Shown: piece by piece, positions 48,384-56,366 of the stretch
Numbering within the stretch: the first letter of the stretch is position 1
How the letters are laid out: every line of letters starts with the position of its first letter
DNA from: Metallococcus carri
GTDB taxonomy: Bacteria; Actinomycetota; Actinomycetes; Actinomycetales; Dermatophilaceae
Assembly: GCF_011440275.1 (NCBI RefSeq)
Contig: NZ_JAAOIV010000009.1
Span: 124,001-188,000, forward strand
Reading direction: 5' to 3'
DNA length: 64,000 bases
Program-made: the position numbers and the translations under genes
The notes under the pieces: model-generated
Databases searched by the model: none
What the model saw: the letters and a program-made list of their open reading frames with translations, nothing else
Told to the model about the DNA's origin: nothing

Positions 48384-49592
48384 ATGCGCACACGCACTAC
48401 CGCGGGGCTGCTGCTCGCCACCGCGCTCGTCCTGCCACTCACCGCCTGCCAGGACGCCTCCACCACGGGCGATCCGACCGGCTCCACCGCTCCGGGCACG
48501 TCGTCGACCGGTTCGAGCGCGCCCAGCGCGCCCAGCGCGCCGAGCGCGACCGGCACGAGTGACTCAGGTGGCTCAAGCGGTTCGGCGAGCGCAACCAGCT
48601 CGACCGGCGCGCCGTCGTCGTCCGACGGCCGCTCGCTCGCCGCGCTCTCGGGGTATGCCGACCCGATGGTTGTCGCCGTCGGCTCTCGCCGCGAGGCCGC
48701 GACGCTCAAGGGCAGCAACACCGTGGAGTTCTGGAGCAACGAGGGGTCGGGCTGGACCAAGACCGGCAGCAGCACCTATCCCGGGGTCGTTCCCGGCGCG
48801 AAGGAGCCGGTCAAGATCACCGGCGCCCTGCTGCAGAAGTCGGATCACGCGACCTTCGTGCTCACCGGCGCGTTCACCGGCGACGGCACCGGCCAGGCTC
48901 TCGCCTACGGTCGCGACGCCAAGGGCTGGAGCGTGATCACCGCTCAGCCCGACGGGACGCTCGCTCCCTCCGGCCGTGGCATGACCGAGCTCGGCGGCGC
49001 CGGGACGGAACTGTCGATGACCTTCAACGACGGTGTGCTGCAGACCAAGTCGATGTGGTCGCCGAAATCTGATGCGGCCTTCGCCGAGCAGACCCGCAAT
49101 CCGACGATCCGCCGCTGGACCGGCCAGGGCAGCACGCTGGTCAAGGTCAGCGACAACATCACCCGCGCGGGGTACATCCTGCCGTTCGACAATCTCGACA
49201 AGACTCCGCCGAAGTGGCTGGACACGTCTGCGACCTCGCTGCCCGACGGTCAGTGGCTGGTCGTCGGGACGGCTGCCACGGACGACCGGCTCGTGGTCTC
49301 GGCTCCCACCGCGCAGGCGAAGCGGACCTTCAACCTGCCGTGGAATGACGTCTTCAGCTGGCGGATCCTGGTGACCGACCAGGGCAAGGTCAAGGAGGCG
49401 TCGGCGCCGCCGTGGGCGGCGCGCGCTGCGATCACGCCGCTGCTGTCGAAGCTTCCGGCGAACTATTTCACCGGCTCGCCGTACTCGCCGGGCTCGGCGG
49501 TGAGCTCCATCGGCGGTTCTAACCAGTTCCTGCTCACCATCAACGACGGCCTGGTCGTCGAGGTGGACCAGGTGCCGCTGATGGGTGGCTAA
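48384..49592 (+). CDS. Putative lipoprotein, unknown function
   Basis: A 402-residue lipoprotein. The signal ends at lipobox LTAC (Cys about residue 22). An 80-residue Ser/Thr/Gly/Ala/Pro linker includes short SAPSAPSAPSA repeats. The folded part is beta-rich (WSNEGSGWTKTGSSTYPGVV, QALAYGRDAKGWSVI) and may be propeller-like. I do not recognise it. An AAGGGGAAC site sets ATG 48384. The stop overlaps the convergent GNAT gene by 4 nt. Confidence 0.75.
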   Translation: MRTRTTAGLLLATALVLPLTACQDASTTGDPTGSTAPGTSSTGSSAPSAPSAPSATGTSDSGGSSGSASATSSTGAPSSSDGRSLAALSGYADPMVVAVGSRREAATLKGSNTVEFWSNEGSGWTKTGSSTYPGVVPGAKEPVKITGALLQKSDHATFVLTGAFTGDGTGQALAYGRDAKGWSVITAQPDGTLAPSGRGMTELGGAGTELSMTFNDGVLQTKSMWSPKSDAAFAEQTRNPTIRRWTGQGSTLVKVSDNITRAGYILPFDNLDKTPPKWLDTSATSLPDGQWLVVGTAATDDRLVVSAPTAQAKRTFNLPWNDVFSWRILVTDQGKVKEASAPPWAARAAITPLLSKLPANYFTGSPYSPGSAVSSIGGSNQFLLTINDGLVVEVDQVPLMGG

Positions 49593-50608
49593 CCCGTCGC
49601 GAGGGTGCGCTGCCAGGCGCGCAGCGCACCCTCGGTCCGGTAGCCGAGTTCGCGGTTGACCGCGAGCATGTGCCGGTTGTCGTCGGCGTTCCAGGTGCGC
49701 ACTCTGGTCACCTGCGGGAAGGTCGCCATGAGTTCGAGGGCGACCGCCGACTTCAGCCGTATGCCGAGTCGGTGGCCGCGCGCTTCGGCGAGGACGATCG
49801 TGTCGCCCTGGTAGGCCAGGCTCGGCGTCTGAGCTGGCACCTCGACCTTGCTGAAGCCGACCATCGCCTCGCCCTCGAACGCCGCCGCCAGCACGATGCT
49901 GCGGCCGGCGTCCAGCGCCCACTGCAGGTTCTCCGCCATCCGCTCGGGCGTCCACGCCTCCTCGGCGACCTCCCGCTCGCCCTGCGGAGCGTCGGTGCTC
50001 ATCCGTTGCTCCAAGTGGGCCAACCCCGCCAGCCACGCGTCGGGCGGCATACCGACGGCCCGCTCGATGCGGAAGGCGGCAGCATCCTCGACACCTGCGC
50101 CGACGGCATACCGTTGCAGGACAGTCGGATTCGCGGGAAGGTGCATGGCGCTGCGGATCAGCGTCTGGCTGGGCGCGAAGCCGCGCGGCGCGGGGAAACC
50201 CAGCCCGGACTCGTCCTCGCGGCCCTCCACCCATTCGGTATCGGCCTCGACCACCACGCGGCCATCGGCCCGCGCGACCTCGAGCAGGTGGTCGAGCAGG
50301 GCCGTGCCGATGCCCCGCCGGCGGTGGCCGGGGTCGACGTGCAGCATGAGCATGGCGAAGTGCGGATTGTCGAGCGCGGGCAGGGCGAGCGAGGCCATAC
50401 CGACGACGCGACCGGCGTCGACCACGGCCACATCGACATAGCGGTGGGTCGCGCCCCGTCGGCGGCCACGCAGTTCGTCGGCGGAGAAGGCGGTGTGCTC
50501 CTCGCCCCACAAGGCGCGGCTGCTGCGTTCGCTCACCTCGACCCACTGCTGGAACAGCTCGTGCTGGGCGGGGTCGAGGGCGTCGATCGGGGTGACGGTC
50601 CACGGCAT
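49589..50608 (-). CDS. GNAT acetyltransferase with two GNAT-like domains
   Basis: A 339-residue protein. The N-terminal half has a classical acetyl-CoA motif ([20 protein letters not shown]). The C-terminal half has a second, weaker one ([20 protein letters not shown]) and [19 protein letters not shown]. The tandem layout resembles mycothiol synthase MshD and related two-domain enzymes, but I cannot assign it as MshD. The start ATG 50608 is part of a GTATGCCG octamer. Confidence 0.85.
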   Translation of the reverse strand: MPWTVTPIDALDPAQHELFQQWVEVSERSSRALWGEEHTAFSADELRGRRRGATHRYVDVAVVDAGRVVGMASLALPALDNPHFAMLMLHVDPGHRRRGIGTALLDHLLEVARADGRVVVEADTEWVEGREDESGLGFPAPRGFAPSQTLIRSAMHLPANPTVLQRYAVGAGVEDAAAFRIERAVGMPPDAWLAGLAHLEQRMSTDAPQGEREVAEEAWTPERMAENLQWALDAGRSIVLAAAFEGEAMVGFSKVEVPAQTPSLAYQGDTIVLAEARGHRLGIRLKSAVALELMATFPQVTRVRTWNADDNRHMLAVNRELGYRTEGALRAWQRTLATG

Positions 50609-50730
50609 ACCGCCATCCTGGGCGAGCGCGCCGCGCCGCCGCGACCCCATTTCGAGGGGGCGCGCGCTCACCCCGGGCTCAATCTCCCGGCGGTGGAATG
50701 ATCCGGGTCCGTTCACGCGTTGTGCCTGAC

Positions 50731-51435
50731 ATGGTCTTCGGTTTCGGACGTCCCACCACCATGGTTTCCCGCGACGAGGCGCTGCCCGGTCGCTCGGCCC
50801 CGCTGCCCGGCATACCGGATCGGCACGAGGTGCTCGACTCCTCGCTGCAGGGTCCGTGGCCGGAGGGCTCCCAGGTGCTGTATGTCGCGATGGGTTGCTT
50901 CTGGGGCACCGAGCGGATCTTCTGGCGGCTGCCCGGTGTCATCTCGACCGCGGCGGGTTACATGGGCGGCTACACGCCCAACCCGACCTACGAGGAGACC
51001 TGCACCGGCCGCACCGGGCACACCGAGACCGTCCAGGTGGTCTACGACCCCACCCAGACCGACGCGGAACAGTTGCTCAAGGCGTTCTGGGAGAACCACG
51101 ACTCCACCACCGCCAACCGGCAGGGCAATGACGTCGGCACGCAATACCGCTCGGCGATCTTCTGGACCACTCCCGAGCAGGAGCAGGCCGCGCTCGCCAC
51201 GCGCGACGCCTTCCAGAAGGTGTTGCACGACAACGGTTTTGGCGACATCTCGACCGAGATCCGCTCAGCGCAGGATGCCGGCCCGTTCTACTACGCCGAG
51301 GACTACCACCAGCAGTACCTCCACAAAAATCCAGGCGGCTACTGCAATCACGGCCCGAACGGGATGACCTGCCCGGTCGGTTTGGTCCGCCAGGACCAGC
51401 TGCCGGCCCAGGCGGACATCCTGCCGCCTCAGTAG
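50731..51435 (+). CDS. msrA: Peptide-methionine (S)-S-oxide reductase
   Basis: A 234-residue enzyme repairing methionine-S-sulfoxide in proteins. The nucleophile lies in [12 protein letters not shown]. Other motifs are [26 protein letters not shown] and the C-terminal [15 protein letters not shown]. Start ATG 50731 ([10 protein letters not shown]) fits the family; an ATG at 50698 is possible. Its last 7 nt overlap the convergent lipoprotein gene. Confidence 0.94.
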   Translation: MVFGFGRPTTMVSRDEALPGRSAPLPGIPDRHEVLDSSLQGPWPEGSQVLYVAMGCFWGTERIFWRLPGVISTAAGYMGGYTPNPTYEETCTGRTGHTETVQVVYDPTQTDAEQLLKAFWENHDSTTANRQGNDVGTQYRSAIFWTTPEQEQAALATRDAFQKVLHDNGFGDISTEIRSAQDAGPFYYAEDYHQQYLHKNPGGYCNHGPNGMTCPVGLVRQDQLPAQADILPPQ

Positions 51436-51917
51436 GCGCCACTCGCCGACGGCGTCGCGGTGACCTTGGCGCCGGCGGCGTTCAGCACCCACCACACGCC
51501 CTTGACCCCCTGGCCGGCCGTGGCGCCGGCCGAGGTGTCCTTGGCGTAGTAGTAGAGCGGCCGGCCGTTGAGGGTGACCTGCTGCTTGCCGTCCGCGGTC
51601 TTGATGGTGCCGACCGTGCCGGATACACCGGAGACGGTGGGCTGCCCGCTGGTCGTCACCGCCGGCCACAGTGACACGCACGCGCCGGTGCAGGCGCTCG
51701 TCGTCGTGCCGTTGGCGTCCTTGTCGAAGACATAGACCGTGCGCCCGGAACCGTCGACGACCACCGTGCCGAGTGCCGTCGAGCTCGTGCACAAGGTGGC
51801 GGCGCCACCGGATGCGGTGCCCGTCGTCGTAGCCGCACTCCCGGCATCATTGCCGCCGCAGGCGGCGAGCGCCCCCATCATCAGCACCCCAGCCGCCGTC
51901 GCCTTCATCGCACGCAT
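51429..51917 (-). CDS. Lipoprotein with secreted-repeat (COG4315) domain, probable SigL target
   Basis: A 162-residue lipoprotein (lipobox LAAC, Cys about residue 20). The mature part has two copies of the secreted repeat of unknown function: [18 protein letters not shown] with [17 protein letters not shown], and [14 protein letters not shown] with [11 protein letters not shown]. The paired cysteines TSACTGAC are usual. A SigL-type promoter lies 36 nt upstream, and the gene follows rslA, so it is probably controlled by that sigma factor. Confidence 0.87.
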   Translation of the reverse strand: MRAMKATAAGVLMMGALAACGGNDAGSAATTTGTASGGAATLCTSSTALGTVVVDGSGRTVYVFDKDANGTTTSACTGACVSLWPAVTTSGQPTVSGVSGTVGTIKTADGKQQVTLNGRPLYYYAKDTSAGATAGQGVKGVWWVLNAAGAKVTATPSASGAY

Positions 51918-51952
51918 CGCGTCGTCCTCTCATCGGTGAATCTGTCACCAGG

Positions 51953-51980
51953 GACACGACGCGGAGCAGTCAAAGGTTCA
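51953..51980 (-). promoter_or_regulatory. SigL-type promoter for the COG4315 lipoprotein
   Basis: Minus strand TGAACC (51975-51980), 16-nt spacer, CGTGTC (51953-51958). It matches the SigL motif known from mycobacteria (TGAACC...CGTgtC) and the two promoters at 53.2 kb. Its -35 box overlaps the end of rslA. Confidence 0.82.
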
Positions 51981-52661
51981 CGTGCCCGGCTCGGCTCGCA
52001 GGATCACCGCACCGCTCATGGTCCGCACCTGAACTTGCTGAATCCCGTTGCGCGGCAAGGCAGTTGCCGCGGTCAATGACGCCGGCTTGCCGGGCAGCGC
52101 CGACCAGGTGGAGATCTGACTGGCGTTGCCCGCTGCGTCCACGACATACAGCCCATAGGTGACGGGGGCACCCGAGCCGGTGGCATACCGGCAGTCCATC
52201 CGCACTTCGGTCCCCCACGGCTTGGCCGTGAGCCGCACGCTCGCATCCAGGGGACCGGGCACGACCTGGCTCATCGCCACCGCCGGCGCTGCCGGCGCTC
52301 GCTCACCCACCTGCCCGGGGATCACCACCGCAGCGAGGATCGCGGCTGCCGCTGCCACCGCACCGATCCCCCACGACGCCGTATGCCGGCGTCGCCGCGC
52401 TCGCAGTTCGTCGCGGGCTGCCGCTTGCAACCGTTGGCCGAGATCTGCCGGCGGCTCCTCGTGGGTCCCGCCGAGGAGTTCGTATGCCGACGCCGCGTCC
52501 AGCCGGCCGAGCAGCCCCGGCATCGCGGCGAGATCGGCCACCGCGCGGGTGCACACCTCGCACCCGGGCAGATGCCGCTCGAAGGCCGCCCGCTCCGCGC
52601 TGGAGAGGGCACCCAGGACATAGGCCGCGTCCCACTGGGCGAGGTCGTCGTGCTCGTTCAC
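51978..52661 (-). CDS. rslA: Zinc-finger membrane anti-sigma factor (RslA/RskA-like)
   Basis: A 227-residue anti-sigma factor. The cytosolic domain carries the ZAS zinc motif FERHLPGCEVCTRAV (H-x3-C-x2-C). A single helix (WGIGAVAAAAAILAAVVI, about residues 96-115) leads to an extracytoplasmic RskA-type C-terminal domain (VTYGLYVVDAAGNASQISTW). Redox loss of zinc releases SigL in mycobacteria; the same is inferred here. GTG start overlapping the sigL stop by 4 nt. Confidence 0.92.
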   Translation of the reverse strand: MNEHDDLAQWDAAYVLGALSSAERAAFERHLPGCEVCTRAVADLAAMPGLLGRLDAASAYELLGGTHEEPPADLGQRLQAAARDELRARRRRHTASWGIGAVAAAAAILAAVVIPGQVGERAPAAPAVAMSQVVPGPLDASVRLTAKPWGTEVRMDCRYATGSGAPVTYGLYVVDAAGNASQISTWSALPGKPASLTAATALPRNGIQQVQVRTMSGAVILRAEPGT

Positions 52662-53167
52662 CGGGTCACCCCTCGTTCCTGAAGCGCCAGCCGCAGCGCG
52701 CGCAGTCCGTAATGCAGCCGGGATTTCACCGTGCCGACCGGCAGGCCGAGGTCCTCGGCGATCTCCGCTGCGGTCGCCCGTCCGTAATAGGCGCGCACGA
52801 CGACCTCCCGGTGGATCATCGGCAAGGTGCCCAGTGCATCGCTGACGAGCGCGGCGTCGAAGACCGCGTCCACCTGATCACCGATACGACCTTCGGGCAG
52901 TTCGTCGGTGGGGAACTCCCGGCGATGCCGCGCCGAGCGTGCTTCGTCGATGACCAGGTGCCGCGCGACGGTGAACAGCCAGGCGCGCGCCGAGGTCGCT
53001 CGCTGGTGGTCGTCGTCGGTGATCCCCTGGCGCCAGGCACGCAGCATCGTCTCCTGCACGACGTCCTGGGCTGCGACGCGGTCGCCGGTCAGCCGCACGA
53101 CGTAGTTCCACAACGCCGTCGCGTGCTCCCGGTGCAACCGGTCCAGCACCGCCGGATCGCTGGCCAT
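52658..53167 (-). CDS. sigL: ECF RNA polymerase sigma factor (SigL-like)
   Basis: A 169-residue ECF sigma factor. Region 2 is LWNYVVRLTGDRVAAQDVVQ and ETMLRAWRQG, then ARAWLFTVARHLVIDEARSA. Region 4 is LPMIHREVVVRAYYGRATAA and VGTVKSRLHYGLRALRLAL. The GGAGGTGAGGTG ribosome site sets ATG 53167. It is preceded by its own SigL-type promoter and co-translated with rslA, forming an autoregulated switch. Confidence 0.92.
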   Translation of the reverse strand: MASDPAVLDRLHREHATALWNYVVRLTGDRVAAQDVVQETMLRAWRQGITDDDHQRATSARAWLFTVARHLVIDEARSARHRREFPTDELPEGRIGDQVDAVFDAALVSDALGTLPMIHREVVVRAYYGRATAAEIAEDLGLPVGTVKSRLHYGLRALRLALQERGVTR

Positions 53168-53186
53168 CACCTCACCTCCAAGGATT

Positions 53187-53244
53187 GACACGAGGCGGAG
53201 CGGTGAACGGTTCGATCGAACTCGTTGCGCCCCCAGATCGTGTC
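53187..53244. promoter_or_regulatory. Divergent SigL-type promoter pair with shared -35 palindrome
   Basis: Minus strand: CGAACC (53209-53214), 16-nt spacer, CGTGTC (53187-53192), driving sigL-rslA. Plus strand: CGAACT (53217-53222), 16-nt spacer, CGTGTC (53239-53244), driving the DUF2231 gene. The two -35 boxes abut inside the 12-bp palindrome GTTCGATCGAAC. Confidence 0.82.
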
Positions 53245-53250
53245 GTGGTG

Positions 53251-53733
53251 GTGAACACGTCATACACCGTGGGCGGTCTGCCCGCACACCCCATGCTCGT
53301 GCACGCGGTCGTGGTGCTGGTGCCGCTGGCCGCGCTCGCCGTGGTGCTGCACGCCACCTGGCCGGCCGCGCGAGCGCGGCTCGGCATGGTGACCCCGGTG
53401 CTCGCCGTCGTGGCGACGGCGTTCATCCCGCCGACGACCGCCGCCGGTGAATCGCTCGCCGCGAAGGTCGGTGGCACCGCGCGCAACCCGCTGCTGGCCC
53501 GGCACGAGCAACTCGGTGAGCAGCTGCTGCCGTGGGCGCTCGGTCTGAGCGTGGTCGCCATCGCGCTGTGGGTGTGGTTTCGGTTCGACCCCCTGGCCGA
53601 CCGCCCCACCATGCATCGGGCAGTGTCCATAACGCTGCGTATGGCGGCCCTGGCGCTGGCCGTCGGCGTCGTCGTCATGGTCATCCGTGTCGGCGACGCC
53701 GGGGCGCGAGCGACCTGGAGCGGAATCGGTTGA
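53251..53733 (+). CDS. DUF2231-like membrane protein, probable SigL target
   Basis: A 160-residue protein with four helices (MLVHAVVVLVPLAALAVVLH, MVTPVLAVVATAFIPP, LLPWALGLSVVAIALWVWF, MAALALAVGVVVMVIRVG) and the DUF2231 N-terminal motif GLPAHPMLVHAVVVL. I place the start at GTG 53251, 7 nt after the SigL-type -10 box, which implies a leaderless mRNA; GTG 53203 would lie inside the promoter. Function unknown. It is divergent from sigL and likely part of its regulon. Confidence 0.78.
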   Translation: MNTSYTVGGLPAHPMLVHAVVVLVPLAALAVVLHATWPAARARLGMVTPVLAVVATAFIPPTTAAGESLAAKVGGTARNPLLARHEQLGEQLLPWALGLSVVAIALWVWFRFDPLADRPTMHRAVSITLRMAALALAVGVVVMVIRVGDAGARATWSGIG

Positions 53734-53751
53734 CGGTCGCTCGCTGCCGAG

Positions 53752-54495
53752 TCACGACGCGCTCGGTGCCCCACCAATCAGATCGTCCCAGCGCTGCCGC
53801 ACCGGGCCCCACCGCCGATCCTCATGCTGGGCCCGGCGCGCCGCTGCGGCCGTGCGGTGAACGTCGTAGAAACGCCTGGCCCAGATCGAAGTCGGCCGCG
53901 CCATCCGCACCGCGCCGACTACTGACAGCGGCACGAGGAAGATCGCGAGCAGGGCCATCGGGTATTTGCCCTTGAGCGCGGTGACGACGACGAGCACGAG
54001 GTGCACGCCCAAGCCGGCGGCCACGCCACCGCGCACCGCGGTCGCCTGGTCGCTCAGGCCCGTCGCACTCTCGGGTGAGACACCCACGACCCCGAGCCCG
54101 ACGCACGCCGCTGCCAGGGTCACCACATTGACCGATAGCTGACCCTCCTGCGACCAGTAGACGTCCTGCAGGTGGAAGATCATCGCGAACTCGTCGAGCA
54201 CGAGTGAGGCGCCGATGCCCACGAGGGCCGCCCCGATGTAGTTGAGCGGCGAACGCCCTTGTGCCCCAACGGAACTGAAGCCTCCAGCGACCAGGAGAAT
54301 CACCCCGGGTGTGGAGTGGTGCAGGTGGACGCCACCATTGCTCAGGTTGTGGAAGGGGCCTTTGCCGGCCCTGATCAACCGGGTGATCGTGCGCGTGGTG
54401 AGGAAGGTGACGACGAAAGCCACGAAGCTCAGCAGCAACGGTCCCTTCACCCCGTGCACGACCTCCACCGACCACCAGCGTGCAAGCCAATCCAT
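53752..54495 (-). CDS. Integral membrane protein, unknown function
   Basis: A 247-residue protein with about six helices (VKGPLLLSFVAFVVTFLTTR, LNYIGAALVGIGASLVLDEF, GVHLVLVVVTALKG, MALLAIFLVPLSVVGAVRMA). Conserved polar points include GGVHLHHSTPGVILL and DEFAMIFHLQDVYW. The C terminus is soluble and basic. Similar proteins are widespread in actinobacteria without assigned function. ATG 54495 starts just before the first helix. Divergent from ferritin. Confidence 0.8.
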   Translation of the reverse strand: MDWLARWWSVEVVHGVKGPLLLSFVAFVVTFLTTRTITRLIRAGKGPFHNLSNGGVHLHHSTPGVILLVAGGFSSVGAQGRSPLNYIGAALVGIGASLVLDEFAMIFHLQDVYWSQEGQLSVNVVTLAAACVGLGVVGVSPESATGLSDQATAVRGGVAAGLGVHLVLVVVTALKGKYPMALLAIFLVPLSVVGAVRMARPTSIWARRFYDVHRTAAAARRAQHEDRRWGPVRQRWDDLIGGAPSAS

Positions 54496-54573
54496 CGCCG
54501 AATCATAGGAGCGCGCAGTGATCCCGCCCTTGCGGGGCTGCCTGCCCGCCAGCGGTTTTCGTAGGCTGTGCCC

Positions 54574-55098
54574 ATGAAGATGAGTGCATCCCTGGAGAAG
54601 GCGTTCAACGCGCAGATCACCCTGGAGTTCGAGGCCTCGCTCACCTACCGGCAGCTCGCCATCGAGGTCGACGACATGGACCTGCCCGGTATGGCGGCCT
54701 GGTTGCGGCACCAGGCCGACGAAGAGATCGTGCACGCCAACAAGTTCATCGATCACCTGAGTGACCGCGGCAACCACGCCGCGATCGGCTCGATCGCCGC
54801 GCCGAAGGTGAAGGGCGGCTCGGTGCAGGCGGTCTTCGAGGCTGCGCTGGCACACGAGCAGAAGGTGTCCGAATCGATCCGCGAGCTCTACCGCTCCGCC
54901 GAGAAGGAAGGCGACCTCGACTCGCGCCCCCTGCTCAGCTGGTTCCTCAGCGAGCAGGTCGAGGAGGAGTCGACCGTCGATGAGATCCTCGGCCGGATCA
55001 AGCTCATCGACAACGACGGCCCCGGCCTGCTCCGTCTCGACGACGAGATGGCAACCCGCCCGGTCGCGACCACGGAGAACACCTCCGGCCCGGCCTGA
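54574..55098 (+). CDS. Ferritin
   Basis: A 174-residue non-haem ferritin subunit storing iron as ferric mineral. Ferroxidase residues are visible in QITLEFEASLTYRQLA, LRHQADEEIVHANKF (E-x-x-H) and AALAHEQKVSESIREL, with the late Gln-Glu in LSEQVEEE. It resembles actinobacterial BfrB. Start ATG 54574 (MKMSASLEKAFNAQ) is preferred to GTG 54568. No iron box was identified with confidence upstream. Confidence 0.93.
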   Translation: MKMSASLEKAFNAQITLEFEASLTYRQLAIEVDDMDLPGMAAWLRHQADEEIVHANKFIDHLSDRGNHAAIGSIAAPKVKGGSVQAVFEAALAHEQKVSESIRELYRSAEKEGDLDSRPLLSWFLSEQVEEESTVDEILGRIKLIDNDGPGLLRLDDEMATRPVATTENTSGPA

Positions 55099-55108
55099 GC
55101 CGTCACCG

Positions 55109-55142
55109 CGAAGCGCCCCGGCACAGTGGCCGGGGCGCTTCG
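55109..55142. terminator. Bidirectional terminator between ferritin and phosphoribosyltransferase genes
   Basis: CGAAGCGCCCCGGC pairs with GCCGGGGCGCTTCG (14 bp) around ACAGTG. It lies 11 nt after the ferritin stop and 8 nt beyond the opposing stop. Confidence 0.92.
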
Positions 55143-55149
55143 GCATACC

Positions 55150-55635
55150 TCAGGGTTTTGCTCCGCCACCGGTGACCGGCGGCAGGCTCGACCAGGGGAA
55201 GTCGATCCACTGGTCGGTGCGCTTCCACACGTAGTCACACTTCACGATGCTGTGTGACTTCTCGTAGATGCAGGCGACGCGCGACTCCTTGACATGGTCG
55301 GCGACATATTCCTGCACCAGCTTCAGGGTGCGCCCGGTGTCGGCGACGTCGTCGCACACGAGCACCGTCATACCGGACAGATCGACGACGTCCGGGGTGG
55401 GCGGCAGCATGATCGGCACGTCCAACCGCTCGTCGACGCCGGTGTAGAACTCGACATTGACGACCGAGACGTTCTTGACGTCGAGGGCATAACCGAGGGC
55501 GCCGCCGAAGGGCAGGCCACCGCGGGCGATGGACAGCACGATGTCCGGCTCGAAACCCGAGTCCGCGACCGCTTGCGCCACCTCCCTGACCGCCACGCCG
55601 AAGTCGGGATAGGTGAGGATCTCGCGTTCCGCCAT
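55150..55635 (-). CDS. Purine-type phosphoribosyltransferase
   Basis: A 161-residue type I phosphoribosyltransferase. The PRPP motif is VLVCDDVADTGRTLKLV, preceded by DIVLSIARGGLPFGGALGYA. The C-terminal WKRTDQWIDFPWSS is typical of hypoxanthine/xanthine-guanine or Gpt-like enzymes in actinobacteria. It probably salvages purine bases to nucleotides; the exact base is not resolved. ATG 55635 sits 40 nt from the divergent SOS promoter of imuA'. Confidence 0.85.
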   Translation of the reverse strand: MAEREILTYPDFGVAVREVAQAVADSGFEPDIVLSIARGGLPFGGALGYALDVKNVSVVNVEFYTGVDERLDVPIMLPPTPDVVDLSGMTVLVCDDVADTGRTLKLVQEYVADHVKESRVACIYEKSHSIVKCDYVWKRTDQWIDFPWSSLPPVTGGGAKP

Positions 55636-55665
55636 ACGCCCATCGTGCCGCACGATGGGGTCGGG

Positions 55666-55694
55666 TTGGCATATTCGATCATATGTTCGATACT
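55666..55694 (+). promoter_or_regulatory. SOS promoter of imuA' with LexA box
   Basis: TTGGCA (55666-55671), 17-nt spacer, GATACT (55689-55694). The LexA box TCGATCATATGTTCGA (55675-55690) fills the spacer and touches the -10. It differs by one base from the TCGAAC-N4-GTTCGA consensus. The imuA' ATG is about 6 nt after the -10, so the mRNA is likely leaderless. Confidence 0.87.
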
Positions 55695-55699
55695 GGGGT

Positions 55700-56299
55700 A
55701 TGACGACCGCCGCCTCCGTGGCCGAACTCCAGCATCTGCTGCGGGCCCACCACGAGGGAACCGGCCTGCATGCCTTCCCGGTCCACCCGGTGTTGCGTGC
55801 CGCGTTCCCGCAGGGCCTGCGCAGCGGGATGACGTATGCCGTCGACGGCTCGCTGACCGTCGGGCTCGGCCTGATCGCCGGCGCCTCTGCTGACGGATCC
55901 TGGTGTGCCGCAATGGGTTTGCCCGACCTCGGCGTTGAAGCCGCGGCTGCCTGGGATATCGACCTGGAGCGTCTGGTCCTCGTGCCGCAGGTGCCCGCCG
56001 AGCGCTGGGTCGACATCGTCTGCACGCTGATCGAAGCGGTCGATCTCGTCCTCAGCGCGCCACCGCCGGTGCTGTCACCCGGCACCGAACAACGGCTGCT
56101 GGCTCGGTTGCGCACACGCCGGGCCGTCTTGGTCACCGTCGGCGCCTGGTCGCGCGCGCAGGTGCGGATCGAGGCACACACCCTGGGCTGGGAGGGGTTG
56201 GCGCAAGGTCACGGCCTCTTGGAGCGCCAGCGGATCCGCTTGGCAGTCCGGCGTGGTCACCGGCAATCGACCCACACCTTCACCTGGCCGGCGGAATGA
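55700..56299 (+). CDS. imuA': ImuA'-like SOS mutasome protein
   Basis: A 199-residue protein with a degenerate RecA-like fold (GLRSGMTYAVDGSLTVGLGL, then SWCAAMGLPDLGVEAAAAWD and LERLVLVPQVPAERWVDIVC). The Walker A lysine is not evident. This layout matches actinobacterial ImuA' proteins, which act with ImuB and DnaE2 in damage-induced mutagenesis. The LexA-controlled promoter supports the call. Unusually, imuB lies 2.5 kb away with an opposite-strand gene between. Confidence 0.8.
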   Translation: MTTAASVAELQHLLRAHHEGTGLHAFPVHPVLRAAFPQGLRSGMTYAVDGSLTVGLGLIAGASADGSWCAAMGLPDLGVEAAAAWDIDLERLVLVPQVPAERWVDIVCTLIEAVDLVLSAPPPVLSPGTEQRLLARLRTRRAVLVTVGAWSRAQVRIEAHTLGWEGLAQGHGLLERQRIRLAVRRGHRQSTHTFTWPAE

Positions 56300-56307
56300 C
56301 CGAAACA

Positions 56308-56345
56308 GATTCGCGGCTGAGCACCGAAGTGCCCAGCCGCGAATC
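56308..56345. terminator. Bidirectional terminator between imuA' and the PRC-barrel gene
   Basis: GATTCGCGGCTG-A-GCAC pairs with GTGC-C-CAGCCGCGAATC around CGAA: a 17-position stem with one mismatch. It lies 9 nt past the imuA' stop and 22 nt past the opposing stop. Confidence 0.93.
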
Positions 56346-56366
56346 GTTGGTCTCGACTACCGGGGC

